Shown: positions 34,190 through 45,347 of the stretch, piece by piece
Position numbering within the stretch: the stretch's first letter is position 1
How the letters are laid out: every line of letters starts with the position of its first letter
NCBI GenBank assembly: GCA_030549205.1
Contig: JAUKTV010000005.1
Span: 1,612,001-1,676,000 of the forward strand
Source: Apiosordaria backusii
Taxonomy: Eukaryota; Ascomycota; Sordariomycetes; Sordariales; Lasiosphaeriaceae
DNA length: 64,000 nucleotides
Direction of reading: 5' to 3'
Translations under genes and position numbers: made by a program
Notes under the pieces: model-generated
The model's input: the letters and a program-made list of their open reading frames with translations, nothing else
What the model was told of the DNA's origin: nothing
The model's database searches: none

Positions 34190-37100
34190 ATGAATACTCC
34201 GGCGAACCCGACGACATACCCAGTTTCGTCCTTCACATCGCTCGAGCTCGTCTTCTTATTCCGTGGCGTGAACAAGTACGGCCTTGACCCGACTGCTTTC
34301 CCGCAAATCTCCAATGTTCTACGAGATAACAGTGGCCTTAAAAGGCAACCAACCTTCGATGCCCAAAGGCTGAGCCCTGAGGCTCTGCAGAAGGTCTTCT
34401 TATATCTCGTTGGCCAAGAGATCAGGGCGGACCATGTCAGCACAACACTTGGGCCGGATGGCCCTCTCTCCCCCGCGTCTAAGAAACGAAGGCTGGAAGC
34501 CCTCCCGTTGCCGAGCTGGAACGATGTCCTTCAACATGTCGACAAGATTCAGCAAGCCTACGATAAGATCTTCGACTTATACATCGAGGGTGCTGTTCAG
34601 GAGATTGATCATTTGGAGGAGCAGTACAAGAGGGCACAGACAGAGTTAGAGCAACTCCAACTTGCCGAGGTCCGGGATCTTGAGGAGGCCAAGCAACAAA
34701 GACAAGATGCTGTCGAGGAGAACGGGGCGCATCAGAACGGAGTTCCAGAAGTCAAAGGGAAGCCAGGTCCAGCGGTCGTGAATGGGGCCCATCCATCTCC
34801 AAAGGCCTCGCCCAAGCCATCACCACAGCTCCCACAGTCCCAGCTGCCACACCAATTCCAGCAACAGCCCCGGCAACATCCCCAGCAATATCCCCAACAG
34901 CATCCCCAGCAGCATACCCAGCAGCATACCCAGCAACAGCCTCCGCAACAGCCTTTACAGCAGCCTCTACAACGGCCACAGCAGTTGACTCCACAGCCCC
35001 ATGTGCCTCAGGTATCTCCACTGTCTCAACCACCGCAACCTCCTCTGCCACCACAATTACCCCAATTGTCGCAGCTACAGCAACCATTACAGTCACCGCA
35101 ACCACTACATCAAGTGCAACCACCACAACATGGACAGGCGCCGCAGCAAGGTCAGCTACAGCAAGGCCAACTGCCACAGCAAGGGCTGTCACAGCAGGGA
35201 CAACTGCCGCAGGGACAGGGGCAACCACCGCAACAGCAAGGGCAGCCACCGCAGCAGGTACAGGCGTTGCAACAACCACACCTGCCACCGCAGACACAGC
35301 AGCCCCAGCAATCCCAGCCGCCTCTGCGGCCGCTGCAACCTCTGCTCCCCCATCTTGCGCCCCGCCAAGATGTCAGAAACGGACTTGGCTCCCCGCATTC
35401 GCAGCACGCTACTCTAGACAAACCAGTCTCGACTCCTCGCCCTCCAACGTTGAACCACCCACCCATCACTCGCTCACCGCAGCTTGGCCATCCTGACATC
35501 TCGAGGGTTCCTTCTGTAAGACCTTCCGAACCGCCCAAGTCTCTCAGTGGATCACCGCAAGTCCTTCAAGCACCACAGGGCGTGCCTTCTTTTCAACCAC
35601 TGTCCCAATCGCCTGGTCCAGCTGTTACCCCGGATGGCTTGCAGCGGCCAGATGGTGTTGCGAGAGCACAGCAGTCTCCGGGCCCTTTGCCTGCCAATGC
35701 TCATTTGCCGCCGTCACAGTCACAATTGAAATGGGAGCCACCATATCAGCCACATGCTTCAGGCGCTCGGCCACCTATCAACGCGCAATCCCCACAACAC
35801 GGCCCAAACGTTTTTTCTCCTCCGCATATGGTCTCTGCCCAGCGGCCACCACAGATTCCGTCTCCCTTGCAGACACAAGCAAACAGGACGTTGCCACAGC
35901 AGGTGCTGCACCCTCCTCATACTCATACAACGGGCCAGTTTGTCCCTCTTCAACCAACACCCGTTCGGCCAGTTGTAGATGCAGGAAACAGACAACCGCC
36001 GCCAGTTTCGAGTCCAGGACAGAGCAGCACCATACAATCTCCTTTCCATCCTGGGCCATATCACAGCTATTCTATTCCGCCATCCTCTCATCCGCCTCAA
36101 CCTCAGCCGCACCTTGCTCAGGCTCCTCAACATGGTGCCGTTGCACATTCTGCTCCCGTACGGAGCCCGGCCGTTGCTTCGCCAACTCCGCCGTCAGGGG
36201 CTCATCTACCAAGACCTAATCAAGGGTTAGCGGCTCCCTCCCAGCAACGACCTCAACCACCTCCTCATCTGCAAGCGCCTTCGCCGTATCCCCAAGCCAC
36301 ACATCCTTCTGTTGCGCCATCGCCGACTGCTGCCCAAAATGATGCGTCACGAGCTTACAATTCCCCTTACCATCCTCCCCGACCTGCCCCAGTGGACCGC
36401 ATTCACCCACGTGCGCCTGTGACAACGACGCCTGTCCCTCCCGCTAGATTCGGGCCTGCACCTTCTGCCCCTCAGACGCCCGCCGCCATGCAACAGCAAC
36501 TCTTCAGTGTTTCGGCCAAGATGACAAAGTGGAAGATTGCATCTACTCCTTCAACGCCCAAGCCTGGAGTTGAGTTACAACTTGGGTGGGATGTAATGCC
36601 GAGCCCGGCCTTTGAGTCTATCAGCCCGATCCTAGAGCCAGCACCCTTGTCTTCGGCCACACCCCAAGAGGCACAAAAGAAGGTACAAGATCAACCACAG
36701 ACCAAGGAAACGCCGGGTTCCTCAGGTAAGCTCGGCAGGTCACGGGCTTCTCAGTCGATTAGAGACGCAATCTCACCATCTCCAGCGTCGTCAGGGGTAA
36801 GAAATCAATCTGGAAAAGATGCCGAAGATGTGGTACCGTCGAGAGTCGAGTCGGAAGCGCCCAAAATTAAGGACGAGGCCATGACACCGCGCCCAACTAC
36901 CGAAACTGGCGATACTACTGCAGATGAGAGTGTCCCTAACAAACCGAACCCAGCACGCTCGACCAAGCGGAAGCGCGATGACTTTACGCCAGCCTCAGTG
37001 CACTCCCCGACAGAAAGACAATTGACAGATGCGCCCCGTGATGATTCGATGCCGCCCAATATGCCAAATGTTGTCCTGTGGACCCGCTCGTTTCACAAGG

Positions 37101-37801
37101 TTAGCGGTTCTGCCATGGAGTCGATTGTCGGCCACCGATCGGCCAACATGTTCGCTGCTCCTATCCGCGAGAAGGATGCCCCTGGCTACCACAAAGTGAT
37201 CAAGCAGCCACAGGACCTGAAAACCATCCGTAGTGCCATCGCCCACGGAAACAAAGCTGCCGCTCAAGCGGCCGCCGCTTTACCGGGGGGTGACCCGGGC
37301 GGTAGCTGCTGGCTACCTCGCACAGAGGAGCTAGTCCCACCAAAGAGCATCATCAATTCGGGCCAACTTGACCGCGAACTCTCTCACATATTTGCCAATT
37401 GCATCATGTATAATCCCGATCCGTGGCATGGACCAGGTCCTGCTTTCTTGCCCCAGGAGGATGATTCCGAAGGTCAAGAAACTGGCGCGCATCAGGATAA
37501 CGTGGTGGGCTACAAGGTGGACGAGTTCGGCATCGTGAACGATGCCCGCGCCATGTTTATCGAAGTCGAGCAGCATGTTAGTGAGTTGCGCTCAGCCGAG
37601 AAGCGTAGTGCGCCTCCCGGGCACGGCATGGGCATAGAAGGTCTGTTTACAGGGACCAGCACTCGTCAAGCTAGTGTCGCAGCGCATGGTGATGGCGCCA
37701 AAGACGAAGCTGCTGCCATTGAGGACCAGGACGAGCAGACGGCCACAGAAACGGAAAATAATGATGGGAGATCAAAAAGGCGGCGAACTGGGCGAGCCTG
37801 A
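34190..37801 (+). CDS. Bromodomain protein of Brd8/Bdc1 type, probable NuA4 component
   Basis: One exon of 1203 aa from the ATG at 34190 (the frame extends 5' without ATG). The N-terminus is a helical domain (FTSLELVFLFRGVNKYGLDPTAFPQISNVLRDN ... LSPEALQKVFLYLVGQEI) resembling the N-terminal domain of Brd8/Bdc1. A charged helix follows, then roughly 700 residues of Gln/Pro-rich low complexity, and a bromodomain-like C-terminus: helix Z-like WTRSFHKVSGSAMESI, the ANMFAAPI and GYHKVIKQPQDLKTI loop equivalents, and a helix C-like ELSHIFANCIMYNPDPWHG that carries the conserved Asn. Between helices A and B there is an Ala/Gly insertion. The end is basic (SKRRRTGRA). By family analogy it would tether NuA4 acetyltransferase to acetylated chromatin; the bromodomain is divergent, so acetyl-lysine binding is inferred. 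Confidence 0.82.
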   Translation: MNTPANPTTYPVSSFTSLELVFLFRGVNKYGLDPTAFPQISNVLRDNSGLKRQPTFDAQRLSPEALQKVFLYLVGQEIRADHVSTTLGPDGPLSPASKKRRLEALPLPSWNDVLQHVDKIQQAYDKIFDLYIEGAVQEIDHLEEQYKRAQTELEQLQLAEVRDLEEAKQQRQDAVEENGAHQNGVPEVKGKPGPAVVNGAHPSPKASPKPSPQLPQSQLPHQFQQQPRQHPQQYPQQHPQQHTQQHTQQQPPQQPLQQPLQRPQQLTPQPHVPQVSPLSQPPQPPLPPQLPQLSQLQQPLQSPQPLHQVQPPQHGQAPQQGQLQQGQLPQQGLSQQGQLPQGQGQPPQQQGQPPQQVQALQQPHLPPQTQQPQQSQPPLRPLQPLLPHLAPRQDVRNGLGSPHSQHATLDKPVSTPRPPTLNHPPITRSPQLGHPDISRVPSVRPSEPPKSLSGSPQVLQAPQGVPSFQPLSQSPGPAVTPDGLQRPDGVARAQQSPGPLPANAHLPPSQSQLKWEPPYQPHASGARPPINAQSPQHGPNVFSPPHMVSAQRPPQIPSPLQTQANRTLPQQVLHPPHTHTTGQFVPLQPTPVRPVVDAGNRQPPPVSSPGQSSTIQSPFHPGPYHSYSIPPSSHPPQPQPHLAQAPQHGAVAHSAPVRSPAVASPTPPSGAHLPRPNQGLAAPSQQRPQPPPHLQAPSPYPQATHPSVAPSPTAAQNDASRAYNSPYHPPRPAPVDRIHPRAPVTTTPVPPARFGPAPSAPQTPAAMQQQLFSVSAKMTKWKIASTPSTPKPGVELQLGWDVMPSPAFESISPILEPAPLSSATPQEAQKKVQDQPQTKETPGSSGKLGRSRASQSIRDAISPSPASSGVRNQSGKDAEDVVPSRVESEAPKIKDEAMTPRPTTETGDTTADESVPNKPNPARSTKRKRDDFTPASVHSPTERQLTDAPRDDSMPPNMPNVVLWTRSFHKVSGSAMESIVGHRSANMFAAPIREKDAPGYHKVIKQPQDLKTIRSAIAHGNKAAAQAAAALPGGDPGGSCWLPRTEELVPPKSIINSGQLDRELSHIFANCIMYNPDPWHGPGPAFLPQEDDSEGQETGAHQDNVVGYKVDEFGIVNDARAMFIEVEQHVSELRSAEKRSAPPGHGMGIEGLFTGTSTRQASVAAHGDGAKDEAAAIEDQDEQTATETENNDGRSKRRRTGRA
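34800..35345 (+). repeat. Imperfect CAG/CCA repeat tract coding for poly-Gln/Pro
   Basis: Within the bromodomain gene, codons alternate among CAG, CAA, CCA, CCG and CAC to give Gln-Pro-Gln-His tracts and repeats of about five residues such as QGQLP. The antisense strand has an artefactual Val/Ala-rich ORF over the same tract. Lengths are likely variable between strains. Confidence 0.8.
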
Positions 37802-38453
37802 ACCTGAGCACATCTTGCAGCAACATTGCGGTAAATAGGCCATGAGAGGCATATGAGCCTGAAGAGCAAGAGGAGTTTAGAGAAATCCAGTACCCAGACA
37901 AAGAGCTTCTGGCGAGCGCTGGCCGGTGCCGCACCCTCAAGTTGAGGTCTGTTTGTATTCGTGTATCAATGAATGGGTGGAAATCGATTTGACGACCACC
38001 ACTGCATTATTTGCAACCTGGTGTCGCCCGTATTTTCTACAAGCTAGGGCGCACTTGTATCAATGTAATGACCACTTGTGCCCAGGCCCTTGTTCGAAGA
38101 ATTTACACGTGTGAAGGTGATTTGGACTTGTCGAAGACTTTAAGGAGACTGCACCCGGAAACACGTCTGGATTACAGAACTCAGGAGGGAGTTCGAGGAA
38201 GAAACATATTGGGGCTAATCTACCGTCAGTGCTTGCGCTTCCTCCTACTCTTTTTTAACCCGCAGAGTTGTTGACAAGCGTCCAACCTCTTGGATCAATG
38301 ATAGCAAGGCAAAATACCTAACTTCATTGGTTCCAGAACGCCCTCCCTCCTTTTCGCAGCCCCCCTTTCCCCCTTCGAAGTTTCCCCACATTTTCCAACC
38401 TTTATTCTTTTCTTTCATCAAGATCGAAGCCAAGTTCGAGGCCGATGGAATGG
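37802..38453. other. Convergent intergenic region
   Basis: About 650 bp between the bromodomain gene stop and the end of the Hsp70-like gene on the opposite strand. I see nothing coding in it. Confidence 0.5.
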
Positions 38454-40552
38454 TCAGTAGTAGTCGTAGGTGATCTTGATGTCGTCGTAGCGCTTGCCAC
38501 CGAGGTACAGGACATATTCCATGTCGGCGGAGCGGTCTATTTGAAGCCATCATGTTAGAAAACCAGACTTGTTGAATCACACACAGAGCGGTCTACAATT
38601 GTAGCAAGGAAAGGCAGAGCAAGCACTTACGGGTAACTTTGATATCGCCATTCAAGATGTAGTACAACTGATGGAAAGCAAAAACATCTCAGTACGGACT
38701 GCTTCATGAGTTCGATCAACCGTCGGAAGGGGCCGAGTAACGAGACATACCTCACCATCCTTCCCTTTCTTCTGGGGCCTCTCTGCCTCGGGAATCTTGG
38801 ACACGTCGGCCGAAAGAATGCACAGATTCTTGACCTTGCCATCCACGTCCAACACGGGTGCGCGATCGTTGCGGTCCATGCGAATTGTGTTCACCAACTT
38901 GCTGAACCAGCCCTTCTCAACGAGTTGTTGGTAATAGAACGGAAACGAAATGGACTTGTTCTCGTCGAGGTCATCGCCCCTCTTGTAAAACCATTGCATC
39001 GCGCTGACCCTGTAGTAGCCAGAGTATCCATCCCAATACTTCTTGTGCTCCAGGCTCGCGAACATCTTCTGGTTAAAGCACATGTCCCGGCGCTCGCCAA
39101 TGTGGTGGCGGGCCTTGCGGCTCGTCACCTTGATTTTGGTCAGGCCGGCGGGGTCAGCGAGAGAAAGGCCTTTCTTGATGGCACCGTAGGTGACGGCGAG
39201 CTCTGGCTCACTGGGGTGGAAGAATGCAATCCTGGGGTCAACGGCTGCTCGGAGCTCGTTATAGAGATAAAGAGAGTTTGAGAAGCCTCCGACCAGGACA
39301 ACCGCCTTGATGGGGGCGCTGCTTTCCCAGATTTGCTGCTGGACTTGGTGCACAATTGCCGAGACGGTGGGCTTAAAATGGGCCTCGAGATGCTCGGACT
39401 TGATTTTGAGGCGGCCATCTTTGATGCCGGCTTTGTCATCGTCTGGCAGCGAGATGGGGAGTTCACATGTACCGGAATTCTTCGTGAAATCACGCTTGGT
39501 CTTCGAACGGCAGGTTAGCAATGCAATGGATTCCAAGGTGGAAATTGACAGAGCAGAAGACTTACCGTCGTTTCGAACTCAGTCATGGCCTTGTGAATGG
39601 CAGTCTTACGCATGCGATCCGTCATCGCTCGGAACTCCGGTACGCGTAAAAGTATGGTCTCAAGATAGGCTTCGAATCTCATGTTGAGCTGAGCGGAACC
39701 GGCCATATCGCCACCGCCTGGAGAAGCCTCCTTGACCTCCAGGGGATTGACGTTGGTGACTGTGTAGGTGATCAGATCCACAGTACCACCACCAGCATCG
39801 CAAACCACGAACCTGTAGGTCTCGATTAGCACACATGCTTTTGTTTGTTTGTCACATACAGAGAACACACGCACGTATTGCCAGGCTTGATTATCTCTCT
39901 AGCCATGCCAGAGGATTCAGACCACTTAGAGAGGACATGAATGGCAGCAGCCTCGGGTTCCGAGAGAAGGTGGACAGTCCCTTCCCGCAAACCTGCCTCC
40001 TGCATACTGTTCACGAAGGCTGTCCTGGTCTTCTCCTTGGATTCGTCGGACCAGACGGCCGGGACAGTGACAACATACTCGTAGCTGTCAGGTAAAGAGG
40101 CAGAGTGCAGCTGCTCTTTAGCATACGCCAAAAGTTCCGTCAGATATTTCTTGGTTAATGCCTCGGGGCTCGTATTCTTCATCAGGAACGCTTGTGCCAA
40201 TGGCGGGGCCGAGTTGACCCAAGGGTAAAGGCCACTACATTGATGCCGAAGTTAGAGATCCAAAGAGAGGTACGTGTTTGCATAGAGAGCTGATATCCTT
40301 GGGCACTTACAGCTTGAACCACTGCTTCACCTCGTCCTGAGGGACGTCAAAAGGGATGTCGAAGCCCCATTTGCCTCTCAAAGTCAACTTGGTAGGGACT
40401 CTGCTGGCGTCCACTCTGCCCTCGGGTGATGGCCAATCTCGGAGGACATTGACCGACTCGGGGCTAGTGGTACTGGCCCAAGCAACACTGGAGAAGGTTG
40501 TGCCCAGGTCGACGCTGACAATAGTCGAAGGCTTCAGGTTCTGAGCAGCCAT
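38454..40552 (-). CDS. Hsp70-superfamily (HSPA12-like) ATPase-domain protein
   Basis: Six exons, 40552-40311, 40234-39875, 39812-39566, 39500-38751, 38667-38631 and 38536-38454, give 572 aa. The actin/Hsp70-type ATPase fold is shown by phosphate loop 1 (VSVDLGTTFSSVAW, Asp15), phosphate loop 2 (VVCDAGGGTVDLITY), the adenosine loop (AVVLVGGFSNSLYLYNEL) and the LLSEPEAAAIHVL connection. The C-terminal part (from about residue 410) is not a canonical DnaK substrate-binding domain but the compact extension seen in HSPA12-type proteins. Members of this group are common and expanded in filamentous fungi, and their client functions are mostly unknown. There is no signal or membrane segment. Two very small last exons are supported by continuous strand sequence (LYYILNGDIKVT and MEYVLYLGGKRYDDIKITYDYY). 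Confidence 0.88.
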
Positions 40553-41696
40553 TTTATCAACGTGTGTTGGTTCCCAGGTGCCAGGAATTTGATTGATGGG
40601 AAGAAGAAGCGGCAGTGTCAAGTGTCGAAAAGACGACGAGAAGGTTGGGAGGAGAGTGAGACAAAGGGACAGGGAAATTGCCTTACCTCGTGTTCCTATC
40701 AGCCCTTTCTCAGCCATCAGGGCCTCCTTCCACGCCCAGAGTGCGGAACAGCAAGCCATCGTGCGGAGCCGTGACACCATTGATGATTGAGCGCGTGGCA
40801 AACACATACTGAAGGACTAAGCAAGCCTGGGGCTTGGCCTAGGCCCTGAATAAGCTTTTGCAACCCTCACACATCCATCTCTCGATACGAACGCTCCACA
40901 CCTCCTCAGATAGGCTGAGAAGATGGCTTACATTGTCGCATCATATATTTATCAGACTTTTTCACGAGCCCCGAGGCAAGGGAAAGCTACGCTTCACACA
41001 GGACACAAGGTGCATTACCGGAACCTGGTATCTCGACACCCTCGCGGATTTTTAAAAGCGTGAGCACATCTAAGTCAAAACTGGCTTCCGTGTGACCGGA
41101 AGCCTCAAGGCAATGGTCTGGTGTGGAGAGGTCCGCTAGCAGAAATATATTTAGGTATGTTTGGACACTTTTTTCCGGCTTTTGGTTTCCTGTTTTCTAC
41201 CATGTTTCCGTCAATGTTATTGATAATACCATAGCAAAACATCGGGTATTTTGAGGATGTTTCGTTTGCTTCAGTGACAAGTCGACTCGGTTTATCGAAC
41301 CTCCAAGGAAAATAGGTACAGAGGAAATGAGCAAGGGGCGCTCAAGCTCAGCCTTCTGAAGGCTCGCAACACCCACCACCAGAGTTGGCCCTCTCAGTTA
41401 AAACTGTCAGGATACGAATGGCCTTCAGGACCTTGTGGGAGCGCCCTAGCTAAGTCACCCCTGTCTTTTATCATCAAGACACTCCAAATTCATCATCGAT
41501 GTTAATAGTATGCCATAATCGGCCACTGGGCTTTGGAAGAAATGTCGTATTCCTGTGTCATAATCCTGCTTCTCTGGGACATTACGATCTCTGCGAACAT
41601 CTGCTCTGTTCGCTTTGGCTGTTGCTATCTTAAGGATGGTGACAGGTTCCCATAGTCAGGTGACAGAACCTTGATGGGCACGACAGTGTTGCTGTC
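40553..41696. other. Intergenic region upstream of the Hsp70-like gene
   Basis: About 1.1 kb between the HSPA12-like start and the first solo LTR. It includes the gene promoter; beyond about 40.9 kb nothing is recognised. Confidence 0.5.
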
Positions 41697-41896
41697 TGAT
41701 ACCTGAAGTGGTTGGGTGAGGGCATTCACAAAGTTCTTATCTCTTATCTCTTATCTGGCTATTGGCCCAGTCAAAGAGATCCACCACTTCACGCATCCTA
41801 CTTCAGGAGCACTGTTTGACAGATTCTATTCCAATTCATCACCTTTTCCCACACTTTCTTCTTACCTATTAGTTCAACTAATGGACCACTGTATCA
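41697..41896 (+). mobile_element. Solo LTR, family 1 copy A
   Basis: A 200-bp element starts TGATAC and ends GTATCA, an exact 6-bp inverted terminus of the TG...CA form expected for an LTR. It is flanked by a perfect 5-bp target duplication, CTGTC, at 41692-41696 and 41897-41901. A second, diverged copy with its own duplication lies in inverse orientation at 52399-52613. No internal retrotransposon coding sequence adjoins it, so it is a solo LTR left by recombination, or a short LTR-like non-autonomous element. Confidence 0.88.
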
Positions 41897-41901
41897 CTGT
41901 C

Positions 41902-42894
41902 CCTCAGTGATGCCTTGACCGCGAGTCTTCAAACAAGAAACCGCGTGTCTGCCATATTGTGTTAACCCGCGCCCCTTCTCCCCCACCGAAAAAGATGAGT
42001 AAAGAAAAGTAAAGAATAAAAAAAGCAAACAGAAAAGGGAACCAGGGATCAAGTGAAGTTCAAGGGCCGTTAAGGATGACCGAAGCTTTATCACTTTGTT
42101 GGAGCTTACCAATTCACCAGGTACCTACCTAGCAAGCCACTCGATGACCCACGACTTCTTGGCTGAAGTTCGCAACGGCATGAGCGTATTTACCCTGTTT
42201 ACCAATAAACACAACATCAGTATCTTGGTCTCCGGGTGCAAGAATCAAGTCTTCGGCGTCACAATCCGAAATGAGATATCGTCGTTTGGTTCAGCAGACG
42301 AGAAAATGGTTACAATATCATCAGCCTCGAGTATTTTCGGTTGGCGTCGATAACCTTCCGAGTCAACGAAGCATGTTCCGCCAAAAAGGTACTGAATGGC
42401 CCTCACGTCATACGCCAAAGCCGAGTCTATCTGCGATACACCAAGTCTCTCATTATTGTGTTTGTGGGGCGATGAACGCTGGTACCTGGCGGGATCAGAA
42501 GTTCCACGTCGGCATGCCAGCGCCACGGCTGATTATACTCCAAGAGACTTCTTTCATGTGCTCCCCTCACTCCACCATCTCAAAGTCGAACGGACGCACG
42601 TGGGTATCTGGATGAGCCCGGCGGCGGATCCGCATCAGAAAGGCCACAAAATGTCAATCCCTCAAATACTAGCCCAATAACTATACTTTTTTGTTTACAT
42701 ACCTATCCCGGAATATTTCACTCTCCCCGTAGACACAACCAACGCCAATTTACTCGGCATTGGGGTGAAACCTGGGGGTTATCACTGAGCCCGTTACGTT
42801 TGCTTCCAACTTTGGGGTCTCGGTGGCATGAGATCATCTACCTGCCGAGACCCACAGAATATTTCTAAGTATCGTTTCTTGGGGAGCTGCCAAG
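41902..42894. other. Gene-poor accessory sequence
   Basis: About 1 kb with short broken frames on both strands (for example 42245-42526 minus) and no recognisable domain. It may be eroded coding sequence, but I cannot name a source. Confidence 0.4.
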
Positions 42895-43303
42895 ATGGAG
42901 CCGTCCACCGACCTGTGAGTTCCTTGTTGATGCGCGTTTTCCCGTATATTTTGGGGCTCGAATCTCTCCAAGAATATACCCCATTCTCAGATCTTTTGCA
43001 AGAGCTGTTGTTCGAGTTCCGTTACTAACTGTGCGGTGATATTCCAGTCCGGCGGAGGTCGAGGGCCCCCATCGGGTAGCTCTGCTACAGGTGACGGGAA
43101 GACGCCCTTGCTTCAATTGCTCGACCTGGAAACCTGCATCTGAGTTCCCTCCTGTAGTCATCACTACGGCCTGCAATCACTGTCCATACACATGCTACGA
43201 GTGCTTATCAAAGGCGTCTGAGCTCTGTTACCCGTGGGGTCCCGGACCAAAGACGTGTCCTCACCCTGGCTGTAGCAAACCTGTGACCGAAAATGACATA
43301 TAA
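42895..43303 (+). CDS. Small Cys-rich RING-like protein, possibly a truncated RBR E3 relic
   Basis: Two exons, 42895-42914 and 43048-43303, would give 91 aa from an ATG. The 133-nt intron has donor GTGAGT, a CTAAC branch and acceptor CCAG. The product has a RING-like cysteine layout: CFNCSTWKPASEFP, then TACNHCPYTCYECL, then TCPHPGC. The spacing resembles the first RING of fungal RING-IBR-RING ubiquitin ligases, which normally continue for several hundred residues. Here the frame stops right after the RING-like part, and downstream frames (43293-43742) hold further Cys (SSRCPYSSGCCCE) without a convincing splice link. I regard it as either a short gene or a decayed RBR gene. Confidence 0.4.
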
Positions 43304-44458
43304 GTGCAAGGCCTCTGTGCGCCTATACGTTACTGGGCCATATAGTAATTCTGACTCTCATACCAAATATAGGGCTATAATTGGATTCCTACGTCGTCTT
43401 TGGGAAGAGCTGAACTCATCCCGCTGCCCATACTCTTCGGGGTGTTGCTGTGAACCAGATAGAGTCATATTCCCAATGGTGAGACTACTACAGCTGCTCA
43501 CTGAGGAAGAACTGCTTGCACGTAGCATAGCTGAGCTTGAAAACCCAAGCCCGAGTCCAGCACAAGCTCAGGAGGTTCGCAGCTGCTTACCACCCCGTCC
43601 CGCCTGCGTCAGCTGGTCCCAGGACGCCCACTTCGATTCGAACAAGCTCATATGGGTTGGCAATATGACGGGCCCAGAGTTCCTGACGTTTGACGTTGAA
43701 CTTGATCCAGAGACGATTGAGATTATATTCGTATTAACATAAGCCTGGACCAAGCCTTCATGTTGACAGACGTGAGAAGTTGGACTGTTGTGGTCTCTCT
43801 GAAAGTGAGCTCGACAGCGTTAAGCCTATTGCAATGATCTTCAGGACGAACTAAATATTTGAAGCTTCTTGGGATTTGAGTGGCGGATGTTGGAACTTGC
43901 TTCTTTCTGCTATGAACGTTGTAATTTGATGTGGTGTATGGTGTCAGTATCTGGCTTAGGTTCTGTTGAAAACTGGGCGGGGGTTCTCAAAAACATAAAT
44001 GAAGGAAAAAAAACGGAAAATAAAAAAGCCAACGAAAAAATCCAGAAAAGGGAAAACCGAACAAAAAAACCGGAAAAAGGAAAAGGCGAGCTGTGGTGGA
44101 CAAAAATACTTCTGGGGGTGCTGGCGTTCAGGTGTATATTATTTTTTGGACGAGTTCCGCTGATACGTTGGAAATCTACGCTGGGGATTATCCTCTTTTA
44201 ATCTCTCAGTTTCTTTCCTGTTACAAAGCGAGGTCTGAACAAATTCAGGAGTTCTGTATGTACCTATTACAGTGCGCGCCTTTTGAGAAGTGAGAGCTGA
44301 CACGGTGCCAAGGACACGCGCGGAAAAATCGCGGCGCCGCTGAAATTTTCTGCGCTAGAACCGAACACCGACAAAATTCCAAAATTCTTCCTTTGGTCTC
44401 GCGCTTTCCTTCCTTGCTTTCCCACTGTTCTCCCACAGCCCCGGCGGCGAGCTGGGAG
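43304..44458. other. Region downstream of the RING-like gene, with A-rich segment
   Basis: About 1.15 kb. The frame 43293-43742 (149 codons) may be a decayed 3' part of the RING-like gene. An A-rich stretch lies at about 43996-44085. The end is the promoter of the phosphatase gene. Confidence 0.4.
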
Positions 44459-45347
44459 ATGCGACTTTTTCTCGTGCGACACGGGGAGACGGTCGACAAT
44501 GTAGCTGGTCTTTAGTAGGTGGCACTCTTGCTTTTATCCTTCTTGTTTCTAGCACGAGGTGAAGTGCTAACCGGCTGCCAGCGCAGGTATCCGCGACTCT
44601 CCGCTCACTGCCCACGGCGTTTTGCAGGCACGACGTCTTGGGGAGTACCTCGCGAAGAACCACCGTGTTACCCACGTTTTCTCTTCGGATCTTCAGAGGG
44701 CCGTCGACACTGCCGTGAAGGTTGTCGATGCTCAGCTATTCCGGAGAACAAAGCAAGACGGGAACAATGGCGATGTGCCGGACTCCACGGACCAGCTGAA
44801 GCCTCTTCAACTTCGTGATTTGCGTGAGCGCGACTTCCGATCGGCAGAGGGCAAGAAGTTTGGCACGCCTCATGGTGACGCCGAAACACACGAGGAGATG
44901 AGGCTGAGGGCTGCCAGCTTTGTCCAAGGACACCTGGTTCCGTTGTTGACGACCGAAGAGGCCGACGCCATTGTGGTTGTGATTGCCCATGGCTTGATTC
45001 TCAACTCGCTCTTTCGGGTCTTGCAGGCGAGGTTTGGTACCGAGCCTCGGGGGTCTGAAATGGCAGCTGCCTGGAGCAACACCGGCTATCTTGAGGCTGT
45101 GGTCAAGGCTACGGCTGCTGACAAGGCGGGATCTACTGCTGAGGCTTCTGGTGATAGGAAGACAAAGCAGCCACAGTTCACCTTGACTGTGGTGGGGGTG
45201 AACGTGCTCTGCCACCTCGAGGGCTTGAAAAAGACCAGAGGCGGGATTGGCAGTGCACAGTTCGACAAGAGGCAGCGGACCATGGACTCGTTCTTTGGTC
45301 CCGCCTCGAAAAAGCCGAGGGTTGACCGGGAGTCTAAGAAATCTTGA
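44459..45347 (+). CDS. Histidine phosphatase (phosphoglycerate-mutase-like) with C-terminal PIP box
   Basis: Two exons, 44459-44514 and 44582-45347, give 273 aa. The donor GTAGGT at 44515 restores VDNVAGLYAGIRDSPLTAHG, the expected family sequence. The catalytic core is complete: phospho-acceptor His8 in LVRHGET, the SSDLQRAVDTA arginine segment, an acidic candidate near Glu101 (LRERDF) and the second catalytic His155 (VIAHG). After the phosphatase fold the tail reads KRQRTMDSFFG: Gln250, Met253, Phe256 and Phe257 match the PCNA-interacting (PIP) consensus Q-x-x-h-x-x-a-a, followed by basic KKPR. That combination suggests a nuclear, replication-linked phosphatase; the substrate is unknown. 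The gene converges on the Atl1-like gene 536 bp away. The phosphatase call is firm, the PIP function is inference. Confidence 0.9.

Noticed and set aside
34752..35297. Val/Ala-rich antisense frame over the bromodomain gene
   Set aside because: It is produced by the CAG/CCA repeat of the sense strand and has no independent support.
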